Shown here piece after piece: positions 1 to 11,897 of a stretch of 64,000 nucleotides of DNA. Under the pieces are notes generated by a model that was not told the DNA's origin, ran no database searches, and saw only the letters and a list, made by a program, of their open reading frames with translations. Origin of the DNA: Solea solea (Eukaryota > Chordata > Actinopteri > Pleuronectiformes > Soleidae); contig NC_081151.1 in NCBI RefSeq assembly GCF_958295425.1, positions 17,986,659-18,050,658 on the forward strand. The letters are read 5' to 3'. The number at the start of each line of letters is the position of its first letter. Positions within the stretch are counted from its first letter, which is position 1. The translations under genes and the position numbers were made by a program.

Positions 1-634
1 CAATTAAAGCTGCTGTGACTAAACACAGGCAGGAGTGAGACACACACACACACACACACATGCTGGTTTCCATGTCTTCAGAGGACATCGCATTGACTTA
101 CATTCATTTCCTGGAGACTTTCTCTAAAATAGAACTTAAATATAACAACTACTGGCCTAATCCTAACCCCTGACCCCAGCCTAACTTTAACCCTTGAACA
201 CCTAGTGTATCACAGAGGAAACGCCCGTGCAACAGTTTGTGCTAAAATACCTGTATAGTGTTTTACCCCTTTTTCTGGATTGAGCCAAAAACTCAATTTT
301 TTTAATTGTATATAGGTTTTATACTGTTCAAATTTAACACTTCTCATTTTAAATTGTTAACGCACCGTTTTAACATGCAGTCAATTGTAAATAACTGCCA
401 GATATTGAAAGTTATTGTGGAAAAATGGGCAAAAGCACTTACTTGCAGGACATTTTTGGCCCCTTTATGTTTAAATAAAGCAAAAAAGGTCCAGCCATTT
501 TGAGGCTTAGGTGTTAAAGGGTTAAAATATGCTTTTACCTTAAAATCTTATGGGGACTTAATTTATGTCAGACAAGTCCCCCATAATGTGACCGGGTCAA
601 CAGATTTAGGTCCCCACAAAATAAAGAATACCAG

Positions 635-670
<36 letters not shown>

Positions 671-790
671 TGACTTCAGAGGACATTGCATTGACTTACA
701 TTCATTTCCTGGAGGCTTTTTGACTGTGTTTACAGATTAAGGTCCCCACAACATAAGGTGTACACACACACACGCACACACACACACACA
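1..790. repeat. CA-flanked dispersed repeat, two copies
   Basis: A body of sequence is bracketed by (CA)n tracts at about 41-60 and 636-666. It begins with a 'cttcagaggacat..cattgacttacattcatttcctgga' type block (about 78-115) and contains telomere-like 'cctaaccc' motifs near 160-195. It ends in 'ggtccccacaaaataa' just before the next CA tract. A shortened second copy at about 667-790 repeats the head ('cagaggacattgcattgact') and the 'aaggtccccacaacataagg' tail with the middle missing. Diverged copies or pieces recur at about 31380-31600, 57120-57240 (reverse), 61108-61640, 62967-63260 and 63910-64000. This looks like a teleost interspersed repeat; I cannot assign a library name. Confidence 0.6.
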
Positions 791-2960
791 TATCTCAGTA
801 ATATTATACTAATGCAGCTTAGAGTTACACATAGTACCGAGGACATAATATTATACAATATTATTACAGTAACACATAATTTTTACGTCATTAACGTTAT
901 TTTTAAAGTCATATCCAGGTCACAGCTTAGTAATGAGGACATATTTTTACACTAACATCAACAAAAACTGATATTTATTTTTGAAAAGCATCCTCCATTA
1001 TGTCCCACTCACGTTCTTTCATTGTCATAAACAAAGTTATTGGTTATTACTTATTGTTACTGCACTGTGGTTTGATTTAAAGGGCCAGTATATGTTTATT
1101 TTTGTTTTTGTTTTACTATTATTACGCCCTAGAATGAGCCTTTTACATTTTGTATCAGGAGGCAGATTAGATCACCATGTTTGTACAGTAGCCCTCAGTG
1201 GACAAACTTAACCTATTTTGAGTTTTGTTGTCGACTTCAATTATTGTTTACTAAATTTGACACATTATGTCTTTAAATTTCCTTTTTTTTTTATCTAAAT
1301 TAAAATAAAATCCTTTATATTATATATATATATAATATGTAATATATATATATATATTTAAATTATCATATTTTCTGGCTTATTTGCTTCCCTGTGACAC
1401 AAAACTAATATTTTGAGATTTGGAGAAACACATTTTCGGGTCCAAACGCCCTTGTTGACTCATTTAGAAAATAATCAGCCATTAGTTTCCAATCAGTTAT
1501 GAAACACAATCACGAGTTGCAGCACCTAAAGTGCACAGCTCTGCTTTATAATGAGATTCTATAACCATGGTCATGCACACACTGACCCCGGGTGATGCTC
1601 AAGCACCTGCCATGTTGCCCTCTTTTCCAAAGACTTTTTATTTATTTATTTCAAATGTTATATTTGATTTCAAATGTTATCATTTCTTAATTAAACGTGT
1701 GTTATATGCCAACACAGAAAAAAGTATTTGAAGAATAATTTCTGTAATACAACAGATTGTGTTATAATTATGGTACCTTAATCCTAATCTCAAGTAAATT
1801 CACAATTGTAGCCCTGTAATCTCAACTAATAATCTAATTCTACACCTTAATCCACCTTTCAATTTGCAAACAGTTGATAAACTGTCCTCACAATCACGGT
1901 GTTGAGCCAAATCCTCGTGCATTTGCGTCAGTAAAACAACTTTTCCAAGCGTTTTATTTCCTCTAAATGTAATAAATGTCACAGGAAGCAGCAGGTTTAA
2001 GAGGATGAGGAGTCTCGTGGCGGATGAGGAGACAGAGTCACAGCCTCTGCCAGCAGAAGACGCTGTGTTTCTGTTCAACCTGCAGCAGAACACACTCTGA
2101 TGCTGCTGCTGCTGCTCGCGCTCCACTCCACACGAGACCTTTACTGAACCGACATAATCTCGGTAATCTCGCTTTATGGTGATTGTTGTGGGTAAAAAAA
2201 CACTCATGGAGTGTTTTAGCTGCGGTTTGATCCTCATTTATTTCTTATTTTTATTTTTTTTTTTATTTATTTACAATTTTCTACTGTGTGTGTGTGTGTG
2301 TGTGTGATAATGTTGTCGTTTGTATTAAGGGATTTAAAAAAAAAATATAGAAACTGAAATATTGTTATGAAGTCCTTCTTAGTAAAGTTTTATATATGTA
2401 TCATAAATGAAATAATATTATAAATAATAATTATTAGCAGGTGTAGTAGTAATAGGAGTATTGTTGGAATTTAATTTAATTTAATTTAAATCAGTTAATG
2501 TTAATGTTTGAGGGAAATTAAAAAATGCCACTGTGGGCTTTACCTGGCAGTATTATCATACTTATCTCCTGCTCAAGAATCCATATTGTTTAAATGTTGT
2601 TTTTGTTTCGTTTACTTAAAGCAGATTTTCATTTGAATGTAGTTTACGCGCTGCTTGAGGTCCAATGATATCAAAACGAGAAGGAAAAAAATGAGACAAG
2701 GGGGGGGGTTTAATCATTTACGCAGCTACTTAACACGCGGATGTGTATTTATTTACTTATCAGTATCAGTCAATTTCCCTCCCCGCAAGTGCACTTTTGC
2801 ATGTCTGAGTACGATAAGGCACAACACAAACAATCCTGCAATCACTGGAGGCCTCTCATGGCCATTAAAAGTCACTGGTTCAGCCGAGGAGTGGTTCTCC
2901 AACTCTCAAGTCCACATACAGGCCTCCTTTCATCAAGAGGCCTCTCGTAAACATCACTAC
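791..2960. other. Upstream intergenic DNA, no gene seen
   Basis: This is AT-rich DNA with short TA tracts near 1318-1360, a TG tract at about 2285-2308 and homopolymer runs. A 145-codon minus-strand open frame (1800-2237) has no recognisable domain and is low in complexity. The right edge (about 2640-2960) is more balanced in composition and may hold proximal promoter sequence for nkx2.1, but no core promoter element can be called with confidence. Confidence 0.5.
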
Positions 2961-3057
2961 AGTTAATAAAGTGCATTGTGGTCACCGCGACGCGCAGCCG
3001 GGGGAAGGTGCGCGCGTTTATATCAGTGCCACGGCAACAAGTGCGGGCGAGTCCAGA

Positions 3058-3242
3058 TGCTGCAGCTGCTGCTGCTGCTGCTGCTGCTGCAGGGGCTCTG
3101 CACACACACACACACACACACACACTCACAGACGCACGCAGCGCCTGCTTTTACGCATTTCTCACCATGGAGCTGCTGCTGCTGCTTGCATGCGCGTCTG
3201 TTATGGTTCGCGAGAGACGAGCACATGTCTTGTAAGTGAAAT

Positions 3243-3279
<37 letters not shown>
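3058..3279. repeat. CTG, CA and GA microsatellites in the nkx2.1 leader
   Basis: Three simple repeats lie close together: a (CTG)n/(GCT)n run at 3063-3090, a (CA)n run at about 3101-3126, and a (GA)n run at about 3249-3279. A polyA/G-rich stretch follows at 3285-3312. All lie within 550 bp upstream of the nkx2.1 start codon. They probably fall in the 5' UTR, an upstream exon or the proximal promoter, and would be expected to vary in length between individuals. Confidence 0.75.
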
Positions 3280-3282
<3 letters not shown>

Positions 3283-3560
3283 GGGAAAAAAGAGAGAGAA
3301 AAAAAAAAGAGGAGGCTCGAGGCTGTTTTTGTATTGTTGCCGATGCCCCGCCTCTGATGGTAGCCTTAAACCTGGCACCCAGCTAAAACAAACCAAAGCC
3401 AGCACCGAGCTCCCACTCCATCCAATTAAGGCGGACTTGAGGCGCTCTTCTACGTCTTCATCTACCAGGATCGACGTTGAGACAACAGGAACCAGAGAGG
3501 CTTTGGCCCCCCAAAAAAAAAGGAAAAAAAAAAAAAAAAGAGAAGGAGAGATTGCCTTGC

Positions 3561-3582
3561 CTTCTAATTTCTCTCTCTCCAG
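3561..3582 (+). other. Probable 3' splice site just upstream of the nkx2.1 ATG
   Basis: A pyrimidine tract with a branch-like 'ttctaat' (from about 3562) runs into 'ctctctctccag', with AG at 3581-3582, ten bases before the start codon at 3593. In mammals NKX2-1 has an upstream exon spliced to the main coding exon close to this same methionine. The site therefore suggests that a non-coding first exon lies upstream here too. The donor was not identified. Confidence 0.5.
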
Positions 3583-3592
3583 CCACAGAACA

Positions 3593-5310
3593 ATGTCGAT
3601 GAGCCCTAAGCATACGACTCCTTTTTCTGTTTCCGATATCTTGAGTCCCCTTGAGGAGAGCTATAAGAAATTAAGTATGGAGAATAACAACTTGGGGGCT
3701 CCTCTCACTTCTTACCGGCAGCCGCAGGTCTCTCAGGCGGCGATGCAGCAGCACCACATGGGCCACAATGGGACTGTGTCCGCGGCGTACCACATGACCG
3801 CGGCAGGTGTTTCTCAGCTGTCGCACACGGCCATGGGCGGCTACTGTAACGGCAACCTGGGCAACATGGGCGACCTGCCCTCCTACCAGGACGGCATGCG
3901 GGGCAGCGCCACGGCCACCGGCTGGTACGGAGCCAACCCGGACCCGCGCTTCTCCACCAGTGAGTGTTTTTTTTTTCTCCCCCCCACTCCACGCACCTGC
4001 ACTTTCCCAGCTGAAGATGAAATGTGTGGCGCGTGATTCTGTGCGTTCTGGCTGAGCGTAAAGATGTAAACTCTACATTTATGTCCGCACTGAATTTCTT
4101 TATTTTTTTATTTTTAAGGAGGACAAAACACGGAGCTGAAGATCCATTTATTTAATTCTCATAAAGTTTTTATTTTTTTAAATAAATCCCACTGTGGAAA
4201 AACTCCCTTTAAGCTTTGCGCGTGTATTTAAGATCATTTATTAACCAAGTGTTGACTCTTTAAACAATACATTTTCCGTCAGCTTTGAAGAACTTTATCT
4301 GCACTTATTTGTCACTTTTGATTATGTGTTAAAATGGACTTTGACGCGCTTTTGTGGCTTTGACATTTATGGATGAAGAACACCTGAGTCATGTTGTGGC
4401 TTTTGTCTGATCGAATGTCGTCGTTTAATAATTGTTTTGCACCTTGTCCTATTTTATTTAATTAGTCTTGTGTGTTTTTTTTGAAAATAACTTTGGTTCT
4501 CGTGCTGTTTTAAATGTATAGATAAATAAGACTTGACATTTGTGTTCAGCTGCTTGTCAGATAATATTTTTTATTCTATCCATCAAATATCTGTCTCTGA
4601 ATCTCATTTTTGTTTGTGTTGTAGTTTCTCGCTTCATGGGCTCGTCCTCGGGCATGAACATGGGCAGCATGGGCAGCCTCAGCTCCCTGGCAGACGTGGG
4701 CAAAGGCATGGGCTCTCTGTCCAGCACCCCACGCAGGAAGAGGCGAGTGCTGTTCTCGCAGGCGCAGGTGTACGAGCTGGAGCGACGATTCAAGCAGCAG
4801 AAATACCTGTCGGCGCCGGAGAGGGAGCACCTGGCCAGCATGATCCACCTCACCCCGACCCAGGTAAAAATCTGGTTCCAGAATCACCGGTACAAGATGA
4901 AGAGACAGGCCAAGGACAAGGCGTCGCAGCAGCAGCTGCAGCAGCAGGACAGCGGCTCCTGTCAGCAGCAGCAGCAACAGCAGCAGTCGCCGCGGAGAGT
5001 GGCCGTGCCGGTGCTGGTCAAAGACGGCAAGCCGTGCCAAGGCACCGGCCACACTCCCACATCCTCCGCGCAGACGCACCACCAGCAGGGAGGCAACGTC
5101 ATGATCATGTCCAACAACACGTCCGGCCTCGGGCAGCACCAGAGCCAGCAGGTGGGAAGCACGGCGCACTCTCCAGATCTGGCACCGCACTCCTCCAGTC
5201 CGCCGTCCCTGCAGGGCCAAGTGTCCGGCCTCTCCCACCTCAACTCCCCGGGCTCAGAGTACGGCTCTGCCCTGCAGTGCTCGGCCCTGTTGTACGGCAG
5301 GACATGGTGA
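3593..5310 (+). CDS. nkx2.1: Homeobox protein Nkx2.1 (thyroid transcription factor 1 orthologue)
   Basis: Coding exons are 3593-3959 and 4625-5310, giving 350 aa (human NKX2-1 is 371). The intron is 3960-4624 with GTGAGT donor and TTGTAG acceptor, and it splits codon 123. The start is the methionine opening [19 protein letters not shown], the family N-terminus with the TN repression motif. The homeodomain spans residues 159-218 (4732-4911) and has Q50 (Q208) and the NK2-class tyrosine Y54 (Y212) in WFQNHRYK. A glutamine-rich linker (about 223-243) precedes the NK2-specific domain [17 protein letters not shown] at about 244-260. The protein ends in the hallmark LLYGRTW. It is a nuclear DNA-binding activator for thyroid, lung and ventral forebrain genes, known to bind CAAG-type sites. 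The MSM start, the [15 protein letters not shown] and SLSHLNS segments, and linkage to mbip favour nkx2.1 over nkx2.4. All key residues are intact. Confidence 0.97.
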
Positions 5311-5999
5311 CAACAGGCGCGGGTTTCGATGTGAACCTGAACCTGAACCTGAACCAGGACTCGCTATAGTTTTCACTGTAAATGCGCGCGTTTGAAAAAC
5401 AGAGAAGCGCGTGAAGTCGCTGCTGCTGCTGCCGATGATGCTGCTGCTGTTGCGCTTCTTCACTTTTCACCTGCTGTTTTTCTTTGGAGAAGAAAAAACA
5501 ACAACAACAACAACAACAACAAAAAAAACAACAACAAACAAACAAACGCCAGACTCAAATGGAAGAAAACTCTTTGCCACAGAAACTGCGGATGTGAACG
5601 TCTTGGGGATTTATTTATGTAAATTATATTGACGCGTGAGGAGAAGAATCAGCAGTCAGATATAGAAGTGCACCTGCAACAGGGAGCCACATTATAGAGA
5701 CGACAGGACTGCTGTGTGTGTGTGTGCGTGTGCGCGCGTGTGTGGATGCTGTTCCAATCCCTTTCACAAACAAACAAACAAAAACACAAGATGACTCTGA
5801 TTTATGATAGAATTTAATGTAAACCGTAGATCTAGCGTGTACATTTCTGTAAAAGGTTTGAATTTTAGCTCTCTGTTGTACAAAGTTTTTTGACACTATT
5901 TGCCGGTCTGTTGTCGTTTCATTGGTCTTTGTATGCGTTTTATTTCTTTGTAACTTATATAGATACTTGACTTACTACAGATTCAGTCCTATTAATAAA
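5311..5999 (+). other. nkx2.1: Probable nkx2.1 3' UTR with polyadenylation signal
   Basis: The sequence after the stop codon holds a short 'gaacct' tandem (about 5334-5355), a CTG cluster near 5418-5455, an (AAC)n run at about 5498-5540, a TG tract near 5714-5745 and U-rich stretches. The first canonical AATAAA is at 5994-5999. It is a plausible cleavage signal that would give a 3' UTR of roughly 700 bases. The actual end is inferred, not shown. Confidence 0.5.
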
Positions 6000-6280
6000 T
6001 TATGGAAACTTAAGCTTTGTTTTGTGGCAAATGTCGACACGTGCGGAGTTTTGGGGGGGGAAAAAACCACTGCGTCAAAAACAATATTTCGTTTCCTTCC
6101 ATTTTAACTTTATTATTTACTGATTTACTGACATATTTAATATCAACACAGTTCTGTTCTCTGTTTCTCAGATAAATCCCCTTATCATGAACTGTTGCAG
6201 CTCACGCAAACACAGCCTTTATGTGCATTTTTGTTTTTCCACCTCCACCTTTTCTCTCTCCGTGTGTTTGAGACGCTGCT

Positions 6281-6317
<37 letters not shown>

Positions 6318-7181
6318 TCAGAAAGGCGAGGTCTCGCTGCTCCACGACATCAAACACGAGCTTATCGATGAGAGATCCCTGACCAAACAGCGCGCCATTC
6401 TTCTCAAATAACCCCAGTTTACGGCGCGCGCTGCGCTATCTGCTGCTTTATCAATAATCAATCAGGGAATTGAAAGGAAACGGCAAAACGGCTGTTTGTC
6501 CCCGGCGTCAATAACAAACTGACGCAAATGTCTGCAAACAATTTAAACACATTAGATCTCTTTTATTTTACTTTATTTTATTTTATTTTGAAAAGAAATG
6601 TGACAAATGGTTAAAACAACAATCACACAAATTACCCCAGTGATATAAACACTTGGTGACCTATAGCCTCTAAGTATTTTCCGACTATAATATTGTCTCG
6701 CCATTAAACGGTAAACAACGTGGTTGCTTAGCGACGGAGAGTAGAGAAAGGTGATTTTTTTTTGGGTTGTGCTCGTGTCACTGTTGTTACACGCGACCTA
6801 TAATTTCAGTTGTTTCCTCGTGAACGCGCTCATCAAATAAATACATACATAAGTTAAAAAAAAAGACCACGGTTATAAAGAAAACTGTTCACCAAAAAAA
6901 ACTTTAAATTGGGCCTAAAATTAGGTCACAGGCATTCTCTGATGACTTGACCTATATCTTCTGCTGAGCTGAATAATAGAGAGAAAAACACCCAGTGGCA
7001 CAATTGGCTTCATTTTTCAGCTCCAAATGGGAAAAAAATAGGAATCAGGTTTATTTTGATGCTAAATTACTCTCATGCAGCTGCGTTAATGCCGCACAGG
7101 CCTCATCCTCCAGTAATACCTGTCGTTTACATGGATCACCGGGTTTGATTGAGGGCTTTATGGCTGAATCCTCCTCCCCGA

Positions 7182-7214
<33 letters not shown>

Positions 7215-7383
7215 ATTTTATATTGTAAAAAAAAATAAAACCCAAAAAATCCCTAACCCAATTTCATCATCTTCATCCAACCTGACATAAGGCAATAATG
7301 CAATAATAATAATATACATCACAATATGTCATTTTCTTCAACAGCAACATGACAAAGGTTCCATATACAGTCATGGATGTATA
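6000..7383. other. Intergenic DNA with two microsatellites
   Basis: There is a (TG)n run at about 6283-6315 and a (CA)n run at about 7183-7212. The block between about 6320 and 6560 is of mixed composition and includes 'atcaataatcaatcaggg', which could be regulatory. No gene is recognised. Short open frames here cross the microsatellites and are not credible. Confidence 0.5.
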
Positions 7384-7696
7384 CAGGGCTCCAACTCACT
7401 CGATTAATCGAGCACTTGTTTGGTCCGTAAAATGTCGATGGCTGCCAGTAATGATGTTTAGTCCATAAACTAAAAATAATTCTTTGTTATATACAAAGCA
7501 AAAAAAAAAAAAGCCCTGAAAATATTAACATTTAAGAAGCTAAAAAACTTTAAACAATATAAATAGACGACAATTAATTTAATCATAATAAATAATAATT
7601 GTTGATGTGATATTTCACTTTTTATTCTCTTTTTGACAAAGTTCTTGTTGTTTTCTGACCCAACGTGACTTTTTAAAACTAGTTTCTTTAATTAAA

Positions 7697-7727
<31 letters not shown>

Positions 7728-7829
7728 GTATATATATATATATATATATGAAACCTGAAATAAAAGGACATATATATTTATATATATGTCCTTTTATTTC
7801 AGGTTTCATTGTGATAAAGTGCAGCCCTG
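7384..7829. mobile_element. hAT-like non-autonomous element, degenerate
   Basis: The left end CAGGGCTCCAACTCA and the right end TGCAGCCCTG form imperfect terminal inverted repeats of the hAT type. The interior (about 7400-7570) shares 'attaatcgagc', 'tttggtcc.taaaatgtc' and 'acatttaagaagct' with the better preserved elements at 29095, 37586 and 57444. No 8 bp target duplication is visible ('gatgtata' versus 'cgctcaac'). A TA microsatellite and a long palindrome have grown inside the right half. Confidence 0.55.
7748..7809. repeat. Perfect inverted repeat, 29 bp arms
   Basis: Arms 7748-7776 and 7781-7809 are exact reverse complements, separated by the 4 bp 'ttta'. The arm reads 'atgaaacctgaaataaaagg' then 'acatatata'. 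The palindrome sits beside a TA microsatellite inside a hAT-like element and could extrude as a cruciform or fold as a hairpin if transcribed. Confidence 0.9.
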
Positions 7830-8199
7830 CGCTCAACTAATGTAAATGAGGAGAATAATCACACACTGAAGCTTTAGCGAGTATCAATTAAAGTCCTGTT
7901 TTCGGCCAGCAGCCACCAAGAAAAACCCCCCCCACCAACCCCAAACCCCAAAAAACTCAAACCTCAAACCTCACAGCATCACTCACTCACAAACTTCCTT
8001 CAATTGGATATTTTTTTTTTTTTTTTTTTTTTTGCGGCTCTGGTTTTGTTCGGGACAGAAGTGAGAAGTTTGGGATTACATTAACATGTCTTTGGCGCGG
8101 TGTGTGGTCTTTGTGCGCAGCTTGTAGCTGTTGAGAATGACTTGTTGGAAGCGTGTGTGCCCTCATCGCTCTCCTTTGTGGAAACGCCACAGTGCAGCT

Positions 8200-8560
8200 C
8201 CGCGAGTCCTCGTGGCTTTATGGTGTCCTGGTCTCCATGAATCCCAAGCAATTAGTCCCTAATCTCAAGGTAATCATATTTGAGTATGTGCTGGTGAATT
8301 TCGTCCGTGAAGCCTCAGCACACAGAGCTGCTCGTCTCCGCGTGGGTGTCGTTAAATTCACAGTTTATGATACAAAATATCAAATAAATACATTTGAAAA
8401 TTGAGATTAAATTTCCCGAGGAGGTCAAATTAAATCCTAATGGCTGCGGCGGACGTTTTAAGGAATAATTTAATCCAAACAAAATATCATCCCTAACGAA
8501 ATCCTGTCTTCCATAATAGAACATTATGAATTGTGGTTTTATTCCCACTGTAATCTCTTT
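8200..8560. promoter_or_regulatory. Candidate conserved non-coding element
   Basis: This stretch is free of obvious repeats and rich in homeodomain-type cores, for example 'caagcaattagtcccta' at about 8246 and 'ggtcaaattaaatcctaatgg' at about 8423. It lies 3 kb downstream of nkx2.1. The look is that of a vertebrate developmental enhancer, but only alignment with other fishes could show conservation. Confidence 0.35.
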
Positions 8561-9090
8561 AAAATAGATTACAGACTTTAATTTTGAATGTTTTGAATAT
8601 GTGATGTTTTAAAAAAATGGAAATGCTGCATTTTAAAAAAATGTGTTAAATATACAGCACACACATTAAGATAATTCCCTTAAATCTGACTGTGATGAGC
8701 TCGAAAAAAAAATGAATTTATATAACTCAAAAGAAGGTTCATAACACATAAAAATGAATACATAAAATAGAAAATGTGTATGAACAATTACACAGCTTTG
8801 CTTCTCCCCTAAAATAGTTTTAAGCTTCTTGTTTCTGTTTATATTTTAGTCCAAATGTGTGTTGGGGAACCTGGTGCTGTCCAGGGTGCTGAATTTGTGC
8901 ACAAATAACACATTTTGAACAACAGAAATCTGTAATTGTATAAATCAGTTCAAATAATTTGACATCACACTACATATCACAGATATTTTTCCCCTATAAG
9001 AATCCTCAATAACGGTGTTTACGTAGATAACGTAAAACTTAAAACTAAAATAAATTTAGGGGGAAAAACCCACTCTCATTCTTCTTCCTC
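8561..9090. other. AT-rich spacer
   Basis: AT-rich unique-looking sequence with short homopolymers. No gene, repeat boundary or clear motif is seen. Confidence 0.4.
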
Positions 9091-9099
9091 AAGTTCCTA

Positions 9100-9370
9100 A
9101 ACATTTAATTGCAGGAGGCTCGAGCATCTATGTGCATTACAAACAGGACTATTACACAGCAACTGCAATCACCCGCTTTGGTAAATGTTATTGTCAGCGA
9201 GCAGCAGAAATCTTTAATTGTCCGACGTTTATCTGCTTCTTGGGTCCATTGTGAAAAGAGCACAAACGAGGGTCATTTGTGGACTGAAATGCTTTGCATG
9301 CAAGGCGAGGCGCAAGATGCTGTAATACTTGACCTTTCAGCATAATTGTTGCAGGGATGAAATGCAGCAT
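9100..9370. promoter_or_regulatory. Candidate conserved non-coding element
   Basis: This block of balanced composition contains the palindromic POU-like motif TTGCATGCAA (9294-9303), 'tctttaattgtcc' at about 9210 and repeated CA/TG-poor text unlike the neighbouring AT-rich DNA. An open frame of 78 codons crosses it but resembles no known family. Enhancer identity is inferred from texture and motif content only. Confidence 0.35.
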
Positions 9371-9379
9371 TCAGAGCTC

Positions 9380-11300
9380 GCTGAGTGGAGTCTTTTCTCT
9401 CTCTCTCTCTCTCTCCCTCTGATGAACAAAGCACATTTTATACATCTGTCTTCATTTGGCTTTGTTTCTTTTCAAGAACATTTCTCTGGTGCTGGCTGCC
9501 ATTGATTTTGGATTTTAATATCACTACTGAAGAAAAAAAGGGGGTACCAAATAGCAAGATTTCCCAATTCTAGACCTAATATAGACATCAACTCTAACCA
9601 TCATTGGCAAAGTGCGACATATTGGACCGATTGTTGTAAAGCGTCATTATATAATAAGTATTTCAGGGAATGGAACATAGAAAACAGTTTCAAAAAGTAG
9701 AAATGTAGAAGATACAGAGCTTCTCCACATAGAATAAGAACGTAACAATGCAGAAGAGAAAGAAAAGTTGTAAAATCAGAGGCGTGGTGGAAAATACAAA
9801 TACTAAAACACACTATAATGATTGAGACTTTGTTGTATTTCTCATTTTAAAGCAACACCAATTCACTTTATGATATTTATTTTCATCTGCTTTTGCAAGG
9901 TTTTGAAACAACACATTTTGGGGGTATCATCTGCACAGATAGTAACGCTACACTAAAGGTGGAATTACAGCATTTTGAGATTAAAATCAGATTAAAAACA
10001 GGATATGCAGACATTTTATATGAAATAGTTTGATACAATAAATGGTAACACAAGTGCCACAATATTATATAGTTATTTATAAGTGTATGGCATGGATAAA
10101 CATGCTAGCACACAGGATAAAAACATGTTATTTTATAATTTTTTATTTTCATTTCATGGTGTAGAAGTGAAACAAAAACAATTACAATGCCAAGTAGGGT
10201 TTTATCTACAATGAGAAATGGTTGATCTACCGTTGAAAAGCTCTCAAAAGCTCAGGGTTCAGTCTCGGTCACAAGGCCAAGGCGTTGTTTTGCAGCACCT
10301 GAAGAAGAATAAATGAAACCACAACAGTGTGCGTCACATTATCGGGACGTGAGTCTGACTCAGTCACACGTCAAATAAATAAAGACAAACTAAAAACAAA
10401 GTACTTCTGTATGTAGACTGTAAGAGCTGGTGTGTTTTGTAAATGTTCCTGAGTGAAAATATGCTCGTGATTTTCAAACCTATGTGAATGTGAAGGTTTT
10501 TACTCAGTTTCTGAAACCGTGAAAATCTTTGCATATGACAAATATGTCCATGTATATGAAACAGTTACTTTAAGTATCATTTAGGTACAATAACACAGCA
10601 ATGAGCTGCTTTATTGGGTTTGATTACTGATTCTAATTCTCCATTCACACTGGTCAAAATGCCTGTTAAATCCTGTTTAATCAGCATTTACTCCCACTTC
10701 AAATGATGCATACAGGTTTTTGTAAGATAACATAAGATCATTTACAGTGTCATAGCAGCAAAGACAGTTGAGATAAAAGGTAATAAAGAATAAACATGCA
10801 TTTTCATGTGTGAACGTACAATATAGACAAAATATTAACCTTAAGACTCTAAAAATGAATCGATATTTGCAATATAAACAGGATTGAACACGAGATATTG
10901 TTACAGAAATGAGAGAATATTGCATGTGCCATGAGTAACCTGTTACATTATCAGTGGGAATGAATAACTGAGTGAAAACATGAATTTATTCTTCACCCGA
11001 GCCAAATTTTGACAGCATTTTCCGTCAAAAATGCTAAGATGCTAATCCATTTTCTGGATGTTTTTTGTGTTATGAGTATTTTTTAGTTTTTTCTTCCTCC
11101 AACTCGTTTTTCGCCGAGCTGTGAAAATTGTGTTAATTGCCTTTTCTTTTTCTTTTTTTTTTTAAAAGCAGGTTCACCCAGTTGAATAAGCCACAGTCTA
11201 CCCGGCAACTTCAGTTGTGACAGAGTTTCAGCTAATCCATGTGTTTACACTGACATCATTCAGCTTGGATTAACCCGGGAGGTCCTCAGAAGGGTAGAAA
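9380..11300. other. Intergenic DNA with a dispersed repeat near 10680-10870
   Basis: A short (CT)n run lies at about 9398-9420. The segment at about 10680-10870 contains 'gtacaatatagacaaaatat' and 'ttaaccttaagactctaaaa'. It aligns by eye with 37440-37550 ('gtacaatatataaagatatt', 'aacactaagactgtaaaa'), so both are copies of one dispersed repeat, possibly the 3' part of a non-LTR retroelement. The remainder is AT-rich and featureless. Confidence 0.4.
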
Positions 11301-11306
11301 TTTAAG

Positions 11307-11310
<4 letters not shown>

Positions 11311-11362
<52 letters not shown>
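11311..11362. repeat. (TG)n microsatellite
   Basis: A nearly pure TG dinucleotide run of about 25 units. It is expected to be polymorphic. Confidence 0.9.
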
Positions 11363-11364
<2 letters not shown>

Positions 11365-11379
11365 CCCCTTAAACATGCC

Positions 11380-11866
11380 AATTACAGGAGGCCACACTAA
11401 AGCGGAGTTGTCATGTCTGTGTACAGTACCAGCAGGAGTCCTTTAGAAACCAACGAGCCATCACTAACCCCGTTAACACCAAACCCTCCAGAGCGACCCG
11501 GGTCCCGCTGCTCACTCTATAGTCCCCACAGCAACAGTGTCTCCATTTAATGAGGCTTTAAATAGTCCCGAGATACATGTCTTTGAGACCGCGAGACCTA
11601 AAGGGAATTTAAATGGATGTACCTGCCATAAACACCAGAGCTTTTTGAAACGTGGAACGAGAATAAACAACATTACTCACCCATCGTGAGAAAGAGCTAA
11701 ATGCTAAGTGTTAAATGTCCCAGAGGACAAAAAGAAAGAGCCAATTCTGTTTATATGGCATTCAAGTACTTTCTTTTTGCCATAAATTTTATTTATTTAT
11801 TTTAAAAGGGTATAAATAGATTTATAAGCAAAGCAACACTATATGAAGCCATGTATACTGTATGTG

Positions 11867-11897
<31 letters not shown>

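Noticed and set aside
1800..2237. 145-codon minus-strand frame
   Set aside because: Low-complexity peptide without family resemblance; no promoter or polyadenylation context.
3705..5243. Long antisense frames over nkx2.1 exons
   Set aside because: Shadows of a GC-rich coding sequence; Arg/Pro/Leu-rich peptides with no domain.
4533..5369. Alternative 278-codon plus-strand frame over exon 2
   Set aside because: It is the out-of-frame reading of the nkx2.1 homeodomain exon; the correct frame contains the intact homeodomain and LLYGRTW end.
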